A stretch of 8,532 nucleotides of DNA from Streptomyces sp. NRRL F-525 (GTDB lineage Bacteria > Actinomycetota > Actinomycetes > Streptomycetales > Streptomycetaceae). Each line of letters begins with the position of its first letter. The first letter of the stretch is position 1. Where the stretch lies: positions 1 to 8,532 of the forward strand of contig NZ_JNXE01000082.1 of the NCBI RefSeq assembly GCF_000716605.1. The letters are read 5' to 3'. The translations under genes and the position numbers were made by a program. The notes beneath the pieces were generated by a model, which searched no databases, had not been told where the DNA came from, and was given only the letters and a program-made list of their open reading frames with translations. Shown one piece after another: positions 1-5,445 of the stretch.

Positions 1-35
1 GTTCCCCGCGCCCCTGGGGGTTGGGGGTGGGCGGG

Positions 36-68
36 GTGGGAGCGGAGTGGGAGCGGAGTGGGAGCGGG
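36..68. repeat. Three tandem 11-bp repeats, G-rich
   Basis: The unit GTGGGAGCGGA occurs three times in a row, the last copy ending in G instead of A. It lies in non-coding G-rich sequence beyond the 3' end of the MFS gene. The first 16 bases of the window (GTTCCCCGCGCCCCTG) resemble a C-rich element often seen next to Streptomyces genes, from memory. I see no gene in 1-121 and no function for the repeat. Confidence 0.6.
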
Positions 69-107
69 GCGCCCGGCGCGGTTCTTAGTCGCCCCGCCGG
101 GTGCCCC
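66..107 (-). terminator. Hairpin terminator after the MFS gene
   Basis: The arms GGGGCGCCCGGCG (66-78) and CGCCGGGTGCCCC (95-107) pair over 13 positions around a 16-nt loop. One pair (71/102) is G-T. The hairpin starts 15 bp beyond the TAA stop of the leftward MFS gene, where a terminator is expected. No U-tract follows, which is common in Streptomyces. On the leftward transcript the odd pair is A-C, so the helix is slightly weaker than on the rightward strand. Confidence 0.6.
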
Positions 108-121
108 AACACCCTGGCTCC

Positions 122-1309
122 TTAAGCCATTTGGGCCTCCGGGATCTCCCCCCGCGCCTGTCGGCCCAGCAGGGCGAGAGTCAGTGTCACCGCTACCGAT
201 GTCACGGCCATCAGGGTCATCGCCGTTGCCGGGGAGGTTAGTTGGGCGGCCGTGCCTGCCAGGGCCGCGCCCACGCCCTGCATCGTGAGCATGCCCGCGG
301 AGCGCAACCCCAGGGCGTGGCCCGCCAGTTCGTCGGGGGCGAGTTCCATCAGGCGTTCCTGGAGGACGAGGCTCGCGCCGTAGCCGATGGAGGCCGCGCA
401 GACCGTCATCGCCGACCAGGGGATGCCGGGGTGGAGGGCGAAGAGCAGGTACGGGGTGGCCAGGAGGAGGCGCAGGGGGATGTCCAGGCGGGCGCGGAGG
501 GTGGGTGGGGTGAAGCGGCCGAGGGTGAGGTCGCCTACGAACATGCCCAGGGCAGCGCTCGCGAACAGGACGCCCGCGGAACCGGAGTCGTAGGAGACGT
601 AGAGGGATTCACAGCCGACGATCAGGCCGTTGGGGACCCACATGCCGAGGTAGGTGAGGCGGCGGGGGCGGGAGGACCACAGGAGGGCGTTCGTGCGCCA
701 GGTCGCGGCCACCGACGGGGGGCCCGCCGTGCGGGGTGGGCGGGCGGTCAGGCCTAGGCGGAGGACCAGGGCCGTCGTCGCGTACAGCGCCGCCGCGAGG
801 AGCAGGCAGACTCGGGGAGCGAGCAGGGCCAGGAGGGCTCCGCCGGTCGCGAAGCCTGTCACCTGCATCAGGCCCGAGGCCATGTTGAAGACCGAACGGC
901 CCAGCAGATAGCCGTCCTTGGACAGGATCTCGTTCAGCAGGCCGCCGCTCACCCCGCCGCCCAGGGAGGCGATCAGGCCCTGCGCGAATACGACGGCGAA
1001 GACCGCGCCGATCGGTAGGCCGGGGAGGGCGAGGACCGCCGTACAGACGGCGAAGGCGGTGTTGATGCCGGTCAGGGTGAGCCTCGGGGGCAGGCGGTCG
1101 GCGCCCGAGAGGAAGAAGGTCGCGCCGAGCATCTGGGCGAGCTGCGGGCCGAACATGCTCACGGCCGACAGTAAGGGGGAGGCCGTCGCCTTGTAGACGA
1201 GGGTGGCGAGCGCCAGGCCGCTGATCGTGAGGGCCGCGTTCTGGGCGGCGAAGGAGAAGAAGAACGGGGTGTACTCGGGGGTGCGGAAGAGCTCGCGGTA
1301 GCTGCGCAT
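122..1309 (-). CDS. MFS transporter, putative exporter (TTA codon)
   Basis: A 395-residue integral membrane protein of the major facilitator type, probably a proton-driven exporter; the substrate cannot be told. About 12 hydrophobic segments are visible, starting near residues 15, 45, 80, 100, 135, 163, 220, 242, 278, 300, 335 and 360. A basic stretch at about 188-218 separates the two halves, and a short Gly/Arg-containing cytoplasmic loop (GRFTPPTLRARLD) lies near 264-276. The ATG at 1309 gives the MRSYRELFRTPE start usual for this family. No clear Shine-Dalgarno precedes it. Leu46 is encoded by TTA (1174-1172), the only TTA codon I found in the window's genes, so translation may depend on the bldA tRNA. 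It is divergent from an ArsR-like regulator across 71 bp, the usual layout for a locally controlled efflux gene. Family confident, substrate unknown. Confidence 0.88.
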   Translation of the reverse strand: MRSYRELFRTPEYTPFFFSFAAQNAALTISGLALATLVYKATASPLLSAVSMFGPQLAQMLGATFFLSGADRLPPRLTLTGINTAFAVCTAVLALPGLPIGAVFAVVFAQGLIASLGGGVSGGLLNEILSKDGYLLGRSVFNMASGLMQVTGFATGGALLALLAPRVCLLLAAALYATTALVLRLGLTARPPRTAGPPSVAATWRTNALLWSSRPRRLTYLGMWVPNGLIVGCESLYVSYDSGSAGVLFASAALGMFVGDLTLGRFTPPTLRARLDIPLRLLLATPYLLFALHPGIPWSAMTVCAASIGYGASLVLQERLMELAPDELAGHALGLRSAGMLTMQGVGAALAGTAAQLTSPATAMTLMAVTSVAVTLTLALLGRQARGEIPEAQMA

Positions 1310-1342
1310 GCGCGGAGTCTGCGGGGGTGTGGGCGGTGGTCC

Positions 1343-1365
1343 TATTCTTTCGCGCGGACGCGAAA
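1343..1365. promoter_or_regulatory. Palindromic operator candidate in the MFS/ArsR divergent region
   Basis: TTTCGCG (1348-1354), a 4-bp spacer CGGA and CGCGAAA (1359-1365) form a perfect 7-4-7 inverted repeat. It overlaps a possible rightward -10 hexamer, TATTCT (1343-1348), and lies only 15 bp before the regulator's ATG. Position and symmetry fit a dimeric winged-helix repressor controlling both divergent genes. No convincing -35 box was found. Binding is inferred. Confidence 0.5.
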
Positions 1366-1380
1366 CACGGGGGTGGGCGG

Positions 1381-2346
1381 ATGGGGTTGTGGCAGCTCAA
1401 CGCGGACACCCTCGCGCGGAGCCGGTTCGTCCTGTCGTCGTTCGCTGAGACCTTCGCGGCGCTGAAACTGCTGCACGCGGGGGTGGGCGCGCACCCCGGT
1501 GAGCAGGTGTGGCTGCGGGATCATCTGCCGGGTTATCAGGGGCTGTTGGCGGCCGATCCGGTCACCGGCGCGCTGGTGCGGGCCGCGCTCGGGCGGGCCT
1601 GGATCGCCGACTTCTTCTGCCCGACCCAGACGGACCGGGAGTCGTTCGCCGAGACCGTCGCCCGGGTGCGGGAGACCCGGCCCCAGGCCGCGCGGGACAA
1701 CCTCCGTGTCTCGCTCGCCGGGCCGCTCCCCGCCGCCCTGGAACGCGACGATCTGCCCGAGCGGGCGGCCCGGCTCCTGGAGTACGTCTGGGAGGAGACC
1801 GTACGGCCGTACTGGGCGCGGCGACGGCGGGTGCTGGAGGCGGACGTGGTGGCCCGGACGGCGCAGGTGAGCCAGGGCGGCTGGGCGGCCGTGCTGGACA
1901 CGTTGTCGCCGGGGCGGACGCGGTGGCTCGGGGAGAGCCGGCTGCAGATCAACCTGCACGAGAACCCGCCGCGGGAGATCTCCGGCGCGGAGCTGCTCCT
2001 CATGCCCGTCACGCCGAAGGGCGGGTGGGTGTCCTGGGAGGCGCCGGATCGGTACGCCATCGTGTACCCGTGCGCGGGCGTCCTCGCCGACCATGGCGGG
2101 CGGCCCGTGCCCGCGAGCCTGGGGGCGCTGCTGGGCCCCTCCCGCGCGGCCGTGCTGACGCTGCTCGGGTCGCCGATGAGCACCAGCCAGCTGACCGCCG
2201 TGACCGGGCAGGCGCTCGGCTCGGTGGGGCGGCATCTGCGCGTGCTGCTGGACGCGGGGCTCGTGGAGCGGCGGCGGGCGGGGCGGTCGGTGCTGTATTC
2301 GCGGACGGCGGCGGGGGAGGTCGTGGTGAAGGCGGCGGGGCTGTGA
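1381..2346 (+). CDS. ArsR-like transcriptional regulator with C-terminal winged helix (DUF5937-like)
   Basis: A 321-residue cytoplasmic DNA-binding regulator. The N-terminal ~250 residues, opening MGLWQLNADTLARSRFV, resemble the DUF5937-type ligand or dimerisation region found in actinomycete ArsR relatives. The winged helix lies at about 255-315: a helix AVLTLL, the turn MSTSQLTAVTG, a recognition helix GSVGRHLRVLLDAGLVE and a wing RRRAGRSVLYSRT. This is the reverse of classical ArsR proteins, which are about 100 residues and nearly all HTH. I chose the ATG at 1381, preceded by a G-rich stretch (GGGGGTGGGCGG). The upstream in-frame GTG at 1327 would translate through the palindrome and add an unusual leader. 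It probably represses the divergent MFS gene and itself. No metal-binding cysteine cluster is visible, so the inducer is more likely organic (inference). Confidence 0.82.
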   Translation: MGLWQLNADTLARSRFVLSSFAETFAALKLLHAGVGAHPGEQVWLRDHLPGYQGLLAADPVTGALVRAALGRAWIADFFCPTQTDRESFAETVARVRETRPQAARDNLRVSLAGPLPAALERDDLPERAARLLEYVWEETVRPYWARRRRVLEADVVARTAQVSQGGWAAVLDTLSPGRTRWLGESRLQINLHENPPREISGAELLLMPVTPKGGWVSWEAPDRYAIVYPCAGVLADHGGRPVPASLGALLGPSRAAVLTLLGSPMSTSQLTAVTGQALGSVGRHLRVLLDAGLVERRRAGRSVLYSRTAAGEVVVKAAGL

Positions 2347-2400
2347 GTGCGGGGGCCCGCGGGACCGTAGACCTATGGGCCCGTGGGGAGAACGACATTT

Positions 2401-2419
2401 ACCGGAGTTAGCATCCGGT
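2401..2419 (+). promoter_or_regulatory. 5' hairpin overlapping the peroxidase ribosome binding site
   Basis: ACCGGA (2401-2406) and TCCGGT (2414-2419) pair perfectly around a 7-nt loop. The only Shine-Dalgarno-like GGAG (2404-2407) sits in the 5' arm and the first loop base, 13 nt from the ATG, which is longer than usual. The loop also holds an in-frame TAG (2409-2411), which rules out any start upstream of 2421. The hairpin could lower translation initiation. That is inferred from sequence only. Confidence 0.35.
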
Positions 2420-2420
2420 T

Positions 2421-2924
2421 ATGACGACTACAGAGAACACGGGTCCCCTCGGTGTCGAGATCGGGTCGCTCACGGGCGGCTCGGCGGACCTCTCGCAGTA
2501 CGCGGGCAAGGCCGTCCTCGTGGTGAACGTGGCCTCCAAGTGCGGGCTGACCCCCCAGTACACGGGCCTCGAGCGGCTCCAGGAGCGGTACGCGGCGCAG
2601 GGCTTCACCGTGCTGGGCGTGCCCTGCAACCAGTTCCTCGGGCAGGAGCCCGGCAGCGCCGAGGAGATCGCCGAGTTCTGCTCGGCGACGTACGGCGTGA
2701 CCTTCCCGCTGACCGAGAAGGTCGAGGTCAACGGGGACGGCCGGCACGAGCTGTACGACCGCCTCGTCGGCTTCGCGGACGGCGAGGGCCACACCGGTGA
2801 CATCCGCTGGAACTTCGAGAAGTTCCTGATCGGCCGCGACGGCACGGTGCTCGCCCGCTTCTCCCCGCAGACCGAGCCGGAGTCGGCGGAGGTCGTGGCG
2901 GCGGTGGAGACGGCCGTCGCCTAG
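2421..2924 (+). CDS. Glutathione peroxidase family protein, Cys type (BtuE-like)
   Basis: A 167-residue cytosolic peroxidase of the thioredoxin fold that reduces hydrogen peroxide and organic hydroperoxides. Family motifs are present in order: ASKCGLTPQY with the peroxidatic Cys41 (Cys rather than selenocysteine), GVPCNQFLGQEPG with catalytic Gln71, and WNFEKFLIGRDG with Trp130 and Asn131, completing the Cys-Gln-Trp-Asn tetrad. Cys87 in EEIAEFCSATYGVTFPL lies where the resolving cysteine of thioredoxin-dependent members sits. Because actinomycetes use mycothiol rather than glutathione, the physiological reductant is more likely thioredoxin, despite the family name. Length matches bacterial homologues such as BtuE. 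The ATG at 2421 is the first possible start because TAG at 2409 closes the frame. It lies 74 bp after the ArsR-like gene and 98 bp before the MerR gene, and is probably transcribed on its own. Confidence 0.93.
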   Translation: MTTTENTGPLGVEIGSLTGGSADLSQYAGKAVLVVNVASKCGLTPQYTGLERLQERYAAQGFTVLGVPCNQFLGQEPGSAEEIAEFCSATYGVTFPLTEKVEVNGDGRHELYDRLVGFADGEGHTGDIRWNFEKFLIGRDGTVLARFSPQTEPESAEVVAAVETAVA

Positions 2925-2942
2925 GTCTGCCGCAGGCAGGTG

Positions 2943-2973
2943 TTGACCTTGCCCCTGGGGCAGGGCTGAGCGT
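2943..2973 (+). promoter_or_regulatory. MerR-type promoter/operator with 19-bp spacer
   Basis: A -35 box TTGACC (2943-2948) and a -10-like GAGCGT (2968-2973) are separated by 19 bp, the over-long spacing typical of MerR-activated promoters. A dyad fills the spacer and overlaps the -35 edge: CCTTGCCCC (2947-2955), a central T, and GGGGCAGGG (2957-2965), with one mismatch. The MerR-family gene starts 49 bp downstream, so autoregulation by twisting of the long spacer is the simplest reading. A short 5-bp hairpin at 2927-2939 precedes it, after the peroxidase stop. Confidence 0.7.
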
Positions 2974-3022
2974 CCTTCTCGCCGGGCGGACAGGAACCGC
3001 CCGGTGACGGAGGATGGCTGAG

Positions 3023-3886
3023 ATGGACGACGACGACCTGCTGACCATCGGGGCGTTCGCGGCGCGGGCTCGGCTTTCGGCCAAGGCGCTGCGGCTGTAC
3101 GACCGGCTCGGACTGCTGGCTCCGGCGCACGTCGACGAGGTCAGCGGTTACCGCTACTACCGCGCCGGCCAGGTCGAGCGGGCCCGACTCGTGGCGCTGC
3201 TACGGCAGTTGGACATGCCGCTGGCCCGGATCGCCTCGGTGGTGGAGGCGGACGGGAGCGACGCCGCCGATCTCCTCGCCGCGTACTGGACGGACGTGGA
3301 GACCCGGGTCGCCGGGCAGCGCACGCTCGCCGAGTACCTCCGTGCACGCCTTTCGGGGAGGAGCTCCGAGATGTACGGACAGTTCGTGGTCGAGACGGTC
3401 GAGGTACCGGAACAGGTGCTGATCACCGAGACCCGGCACACCCTCGCGGACGAGTTGCCGGCCTGGATCCCCGCCTCGCTGGGGCGACTCGAGGCGGCGG
3501 CGGAGGAGTGCGGGGGTGTGAGCGCGGCGCCGTTCGTCGTCTACCACGCCGAGGTGTCGACGGAGAGCGACGGCCCGGCCGAGGCCTGCGTACCGGTCGC
3601 GGACGAGGCGGCGGCGCGGGCGTGGGCGGCGCGCCAGGGGCGGGCCCGGCAGACGGCGGTGCGGGTGGAGCCGGCGCGGACGCTGGCGTACGCCCGGATC
3701 ACCAAGGCTCAGGTGGCGCATCCGCAGATCCTGGCCGCGTTCGAGGCGGTGGAGCAGTGGGTCGCCGAGCGGGGGCTGCGGTACGCCGGGCCCTGTCGCG
3801 AGGTGTACTTCGCGGAGTGGGGGGCGGCGGGGCCTGGGGACCCGGTGTGCGATGTGGCGTTCCCCGTGGAGTTCCCGGTGGGGTGA
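3023..3886 (+). CDS. MerR-family regulator with GyrI-like effector-binding domain (BmrR/TipA type)
   Basis: A 287-residue cytoplasmic regulator. Residues ~5-75 form the MerR winged helix: LLTIGAFAARARLSAKALRLYD, then GLLAPAHVDEVSGYRYY, then the second helix pair ending LDMPLARI. A dimerising helix follows at ~76-112. From ~118 to the end, starting FVVETVEVPEQ, lies a GyrI-like domain of the kind that binds amphipathic or drug-like ligands in BmrR, with the late motif GPCREVYFAEW. I chose ATG 3023 because GGAGG (3009-3013) is 9 nt upstream; the ATG at 3014 directly abuts that site. The MerR-type dyad just upstream suggests autoregulation. No efflux gene follows it, so its target may be itself or the adjacent peroxidase region. 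Family confident, ligand unknown. Confidence 0.9.
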   Translation: MDDDDLLTIGAFAARARLSAKALRLYDRLGLLAPAHVDEVSGYRYYRAGQVERARLVALLRQLDMPLARIASVVEADGSDAADLLAAYWTDVETRVAGQRTLAEYLRARLSGRSSEMYGQFVVETVEVPEQVLITETRHTLADELPAWIPASLGRLEAAAEECGGVSAAPFVVYHAEVSTESDGPAEACVPVADEAAARAWAARQGRARQTAVRVEPARTLAYARITKAQVAHPQILAAFEAVEQWVAERGLRYAGPCREVYFAEWGAAGPGDPVCDVAFPVEFPVG

Positions 3887-4065
3887 GGCACCGGCCGGCG
3901 CACGGCGCCGGGCACAAGCCGAGCCCCCTCGGCCAGGACGGCGGGCCAGTCGAGAGGGCTCTTCTTGAAATGCTTGTGCTTCTTGTACTGCCTGTGTTGC
4001 TCGTACTGCCTGTGTTTCTCGTACTGCTTGTGCTGCTCGTACTGCTTGTCGTGCATGAACTGCAC
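3709..4065 (-). CDS. Possible small protein with QYEQHK hexapeptide repeats (doubtful)
   Basis: I do not recognise a family. The frame opens with GTG at 4065 (an ATG follows at 4056) and encodes four copies of a six-residue repeat of the type Q-Y-E/K-Q/K-H-K/R, then HFKKSPLDWPAVLAEGARLVPG. In 3890-4065 the codons have mostly G/C at position 3 and nearly always A at position 2 in the repeat. That is what coding sequence looks like here, whereas the opposite strand reads as a run of Leu and Val. The last 178 bp lie antisense to the MerR gene with third positions in register, so codon bias there proves nothing and the true end is uncertain. No ribosome binding site is evident. It lies 39 bp after the DUF397 gene on the same strand and could be cotranscribed with it. 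It may equally be non-coding repeat DNA. Confidence 0.35.
   Translation of the reverse strand: MQFMHDKQYEQHKQYEKHRQYEQHRQYKKHKHFKKSPLDWPAVLAEGARLVPGAVRRPVPHPTGNSTGNATSHTGSPGPAAPHSAKYTSRQGPAYRSPRSATHCSTASNAARICGCAT
3895..3911 (+). terminator. GC-rich hairpin after the MerR gene
   Basis: CCGGCGC (3895-3901), loop ACG, GCGCCGG (3905-3911): a perfect 7-bp stem starting 9 bp after the MerR TGA. It has no U-tract. It could end MerR transcription, but would lie inside the opposite-strand repeat ORF if that ORF is real. Confidence 0.45.
3973..4044 (-). repeat. Four tandem 18-bp repeats
   Basis: Four 18-bp units lie end to end (3973-3990, 3991-4008, 4009-4026, 4027-4044). On the minus strand they follow CAGTACGAGCAGCACAAG with a few substitutions each. 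Partial copies flank the array on both sides. The period is a multiple of three, and the substitutions mostly swap Gln/Lys or Lys/Arg or are silent, consistent with a coding repeat. Confidence 0.85.
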
Positions 4066-4104
4066 TGTGCTGCTTATGGAGTTGTGAAAGGTGAACCAGC
4101 CGCA

Positions 4105-4314
4105 TCAGTGAAGGTCGTGCGCCCCCCGCGCGACATCTGCCACGAAGGCGTTCCACGAGTCGGCGGGGAAGGCCAGCGCCGGACCCCCGTCGACCTTGGA
4201 GTCCCGTACGGCCATGGCCGCGAGAACCGGTGACTTGATCTCGACGCATGCGCCGTTCCCGGTGGAGTACGAGGACTTGGTCCACTTGTCCGTGGCGCCC
4301 TGACGAATTGCCAT
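4105..4314 (-). CDS. scr2: DUF397 protein, partner of the upstream XRE regulator (Scr2-like)
   Basis: A 69-residue cytoplasmic protein of the DUF397 family, specific to actinomycetes. Visible family signatures are WTKSSYSTGNGACVE (11-25), LAAMAVRDSK (31-40) and SWNAFVADV (53-61). The start is ATG 4314, with GGAG five bases upstream; the in-frame GTG at 4353 has no such site. Members occur beside XRE/DUF5753 regulators and have been discussed as their modulators or as antitoxin-like partners. In S. coelicolor such a pair, Scr1/Scr2, was reported from memory to activate antibiotic production. The symbol rests on that remembered synteny, not on alignment. It lies 242 bp downstream of the XRE gene, beyond a strong terminator, so it probably has its own promoter. 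Confidence 0.88.
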   Translation of the reverse strand: MAIRQGATDKWTKSSYSTGNGACVEIKSPVLAAMAVRDSKVDGGPALAFPADSWNAFVADVARGAHDLH

Positions 4315-4361
4315 TTTTGCTCCGGTTATTGCCAGTTGATGAGTTGCTGTCACCGCGCGTC

Positions 4362-4388
4362 ACGTCCGACCACGAACGCATCGGACGT
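4362..4388. promoter_or_regulatory. 27-bp inverted repeat upstream of the DUF397 gene
   Basis: ACGTCCGA (4362-4369) and TCGGACGT (4381-4388) are perfect 8-bp inverted repeats with an 11-bp spacer, centred about 60 bp upstream of the DUF397 ATG. It could be an operator for the neighbouring XRE regulator, with half-sites about two helical turns apart, or an RNA hairpin in the leader. No clear -10/-35 pair was identified nearby. Confidence 0.4.
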
Positions 4389-4513
4389 ACAACACGGTTT
4401 GCGCCAAAGCCTGTTGCTCGATGGCGTGATCGACGCTACTCGCCAACATCGGCGCGCGAAGCGGCCATTCACTCGACCGGGTGGCATATACCCCTGGTGC
4501 TTCCATCCCGACC

Positions 4514-4545
4514 GGCGGAAGGTGTACTCTGCGGCACCTTCCGCC
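4514..4545 (-). terminator. Strong hairpin terminator after the XRE gene
   Basis: GGCGGAAGGTG (4514-4524) and CACCTTCCGCC (4535-4545) pair perfectly over 11 bp with a 10-nt loop, 11 bp beyond the TGA of the XRE gene. There is no U-tract. Its position between the two genes argues that XRE and DUF397 are not simply one transcript. Confidence 0.75.
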
Positions 4546-4556
4546 AACGGGGCCCC

Positions 4557-5414
4557 TCAGCGCGCGTATTCCTTCGCGATGTCCGCGATGAACTGACGGG
4601 ACTGGTCCACGTTCAGGGCCTGCGCCCTCAAGTGCTCGTACATCACGCTGTACTTCTGGACGTCGTTCGCCTTCTCCAGGTACAGGTCGCTGGTGACGCC
4701 CTCGATGTAGACGACGCTGGAGTCCGCCGCGTCGGGGAACTCCAGGATCGCGTACTGCCCGTTGAGCCCCGGATGGGCGCCCATGTCGAACGGGATCACC
4801 TGCACGGTCACGTGCGGCAGCTGGGACTGCTCGACGAGATGCTCCAACTGGTCCCGCATCAAAGAGCGGTTGCCGACCACGCGGCGCACCGCGGACTCGT
4901 CCATCACGGTCCACAGCCGCAGCGGGTTCTCCGGCGCGGAGATCCGTTCCTGCCGGCGCAGCCGCACCTGGACGCGCTTCTCGACATCGGCCAGGGCCGT
5001 CTCGGGCAACGCCCCGGTGATGAGCGCCTCGGCGTACTGCCGGGTCTGCAGCAGGCCGGGGACGACCTGGGGATCGTAGACGCGCAGGCTCGCCGCGTCC
5101 GTCTCCAGTCCGATGTAGACGCTGTACGGAATGTCGCCGAAGGAGTGCCACCAGCCCTGCTGGCGCGAGTCCTTGGCCATCTGCATGAGCGAGTCGACGA
5201 TGCGGACGTCCTCGACCTCGTAGACCCCGCACAGGTCGCGGACGTCGCGCTGGCTGATGCTGCGCCGGCCGTTCTCCAGCCGGCTGATCTTCGACTGCGA
5301 CACCAGCAACCGCTCGGCGACTTCTTCGGCCGTCATGCCCTTGAGCTCTCGGAGTCGACGCAACTCCTGGCCCAACCGGCGTCTCCTGACGGTGGGATTG
5401 ACACTTGACGCCAC
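4557..5414 (-). CDS. scr1: XRE-family regulator with DUF5753 domain (Scr1-like)
   Basis: A 285-residue cytoplasmic DNA-binding protein. Residues ~13-68 are a Cro/C1-type helix-turn-helix (RLGQELRRLRELKGMTAEEVAERL, then VSQSKISRLENGRRSISQRDV). Residues ~93-280 are the actinomycete DUF5753 domain: LRVYDPQVVPGLLQTRQYAEA, then RLWTVMDESAVRRVVG, then VTVQVIPFDMGAHPGLNGQYAI, then VVYIEG. I prefer the GTG at 5414, with GGAGG 11 bases upstream, because homologues usually begin near ASxVNPTVRRRRLGQE. ATG 5438, with a GAGG-like site only one base away, would add eight residues. It is paired with the DUF397 gene, an arrangement repeated many times in Streptomyces genomes. By remembered synteny it corresponds to scr1, reported as a positive regulator of antibiotic production; the symbol needs an alignment to confirm. 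Three CTTGCCAC copies upstream may be its own operator. Confidence 0.9.
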   Translation of the reverse strand: MASSVNPTVRRRRLGQELRRLRELKGMTAEEVAERLLVSQSKISRLENGRRSISQRDVRDLCGVYEVEDVRIVDSLMQMAKDSRQQGWWHSFGDIPYSVYIGLETDAASLRVYDPQVVPGLLQTRQYAEALITGALPETALADVEKRVQVRLRRQERISAPENPLRLWTVMDESAVRRVVGNRSLMRDQLEHLVEQSQLPHVTVQVIPFDMGAHPGLNGQYAILEFPDAADSSVVYIEGVTSDLYLEKANDVQKYSVMYEHLRAQALNVDQSRQFIADIAKEYAR

Positions 5415-5445
5415 GGGAACGTGCACCTCCGGCTGCATGCCTCTA

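Noticed and set aside
1327..1380. Upstream GTG (1327) as start of the ArsR-like regulator
   Set aside because: It would translate through the palindrome and a promoter-like region; the MGLWQLNADTL start at 1381 fits the family and follows a G-rich stretch.
609..1409. Pro/Arg-rich frame of 266 codons overlapping the MFS gene
   Set aside because: Out-of-frame shadow on the same strand; no domain, and composition typical of high-GC frame shifts.
2353..2381. Two GGGCCC copies before the peroxidase gene as terminator or operator
   Set aside because: Only 6-bp self-palindromes with a long loop, which is common by chance at this GC content.
1509..2411. 300-codon Gly/Ala/Arg-rich frame overlapping the ArsR-like gene
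   Set aside because: Alternate-frame artefact of high GC; the winged-helix frame explains the sequence.
3508..4233. Plus-strand frame with a Leu/Val-rich run that looks like a membrane segment
   Set aside because: The hydrophobic run is the reverse complement of the Gln/Tyr/Glu/His/Lys repeat. Plus-strand codons are poorer in G/C at position 3, and there is no start context.
4248..5408. 386-codon plus-strand frame opposite the XRE gene
   Set aside because: Antisense shadow of a clearly identified DUF5753 regulator.
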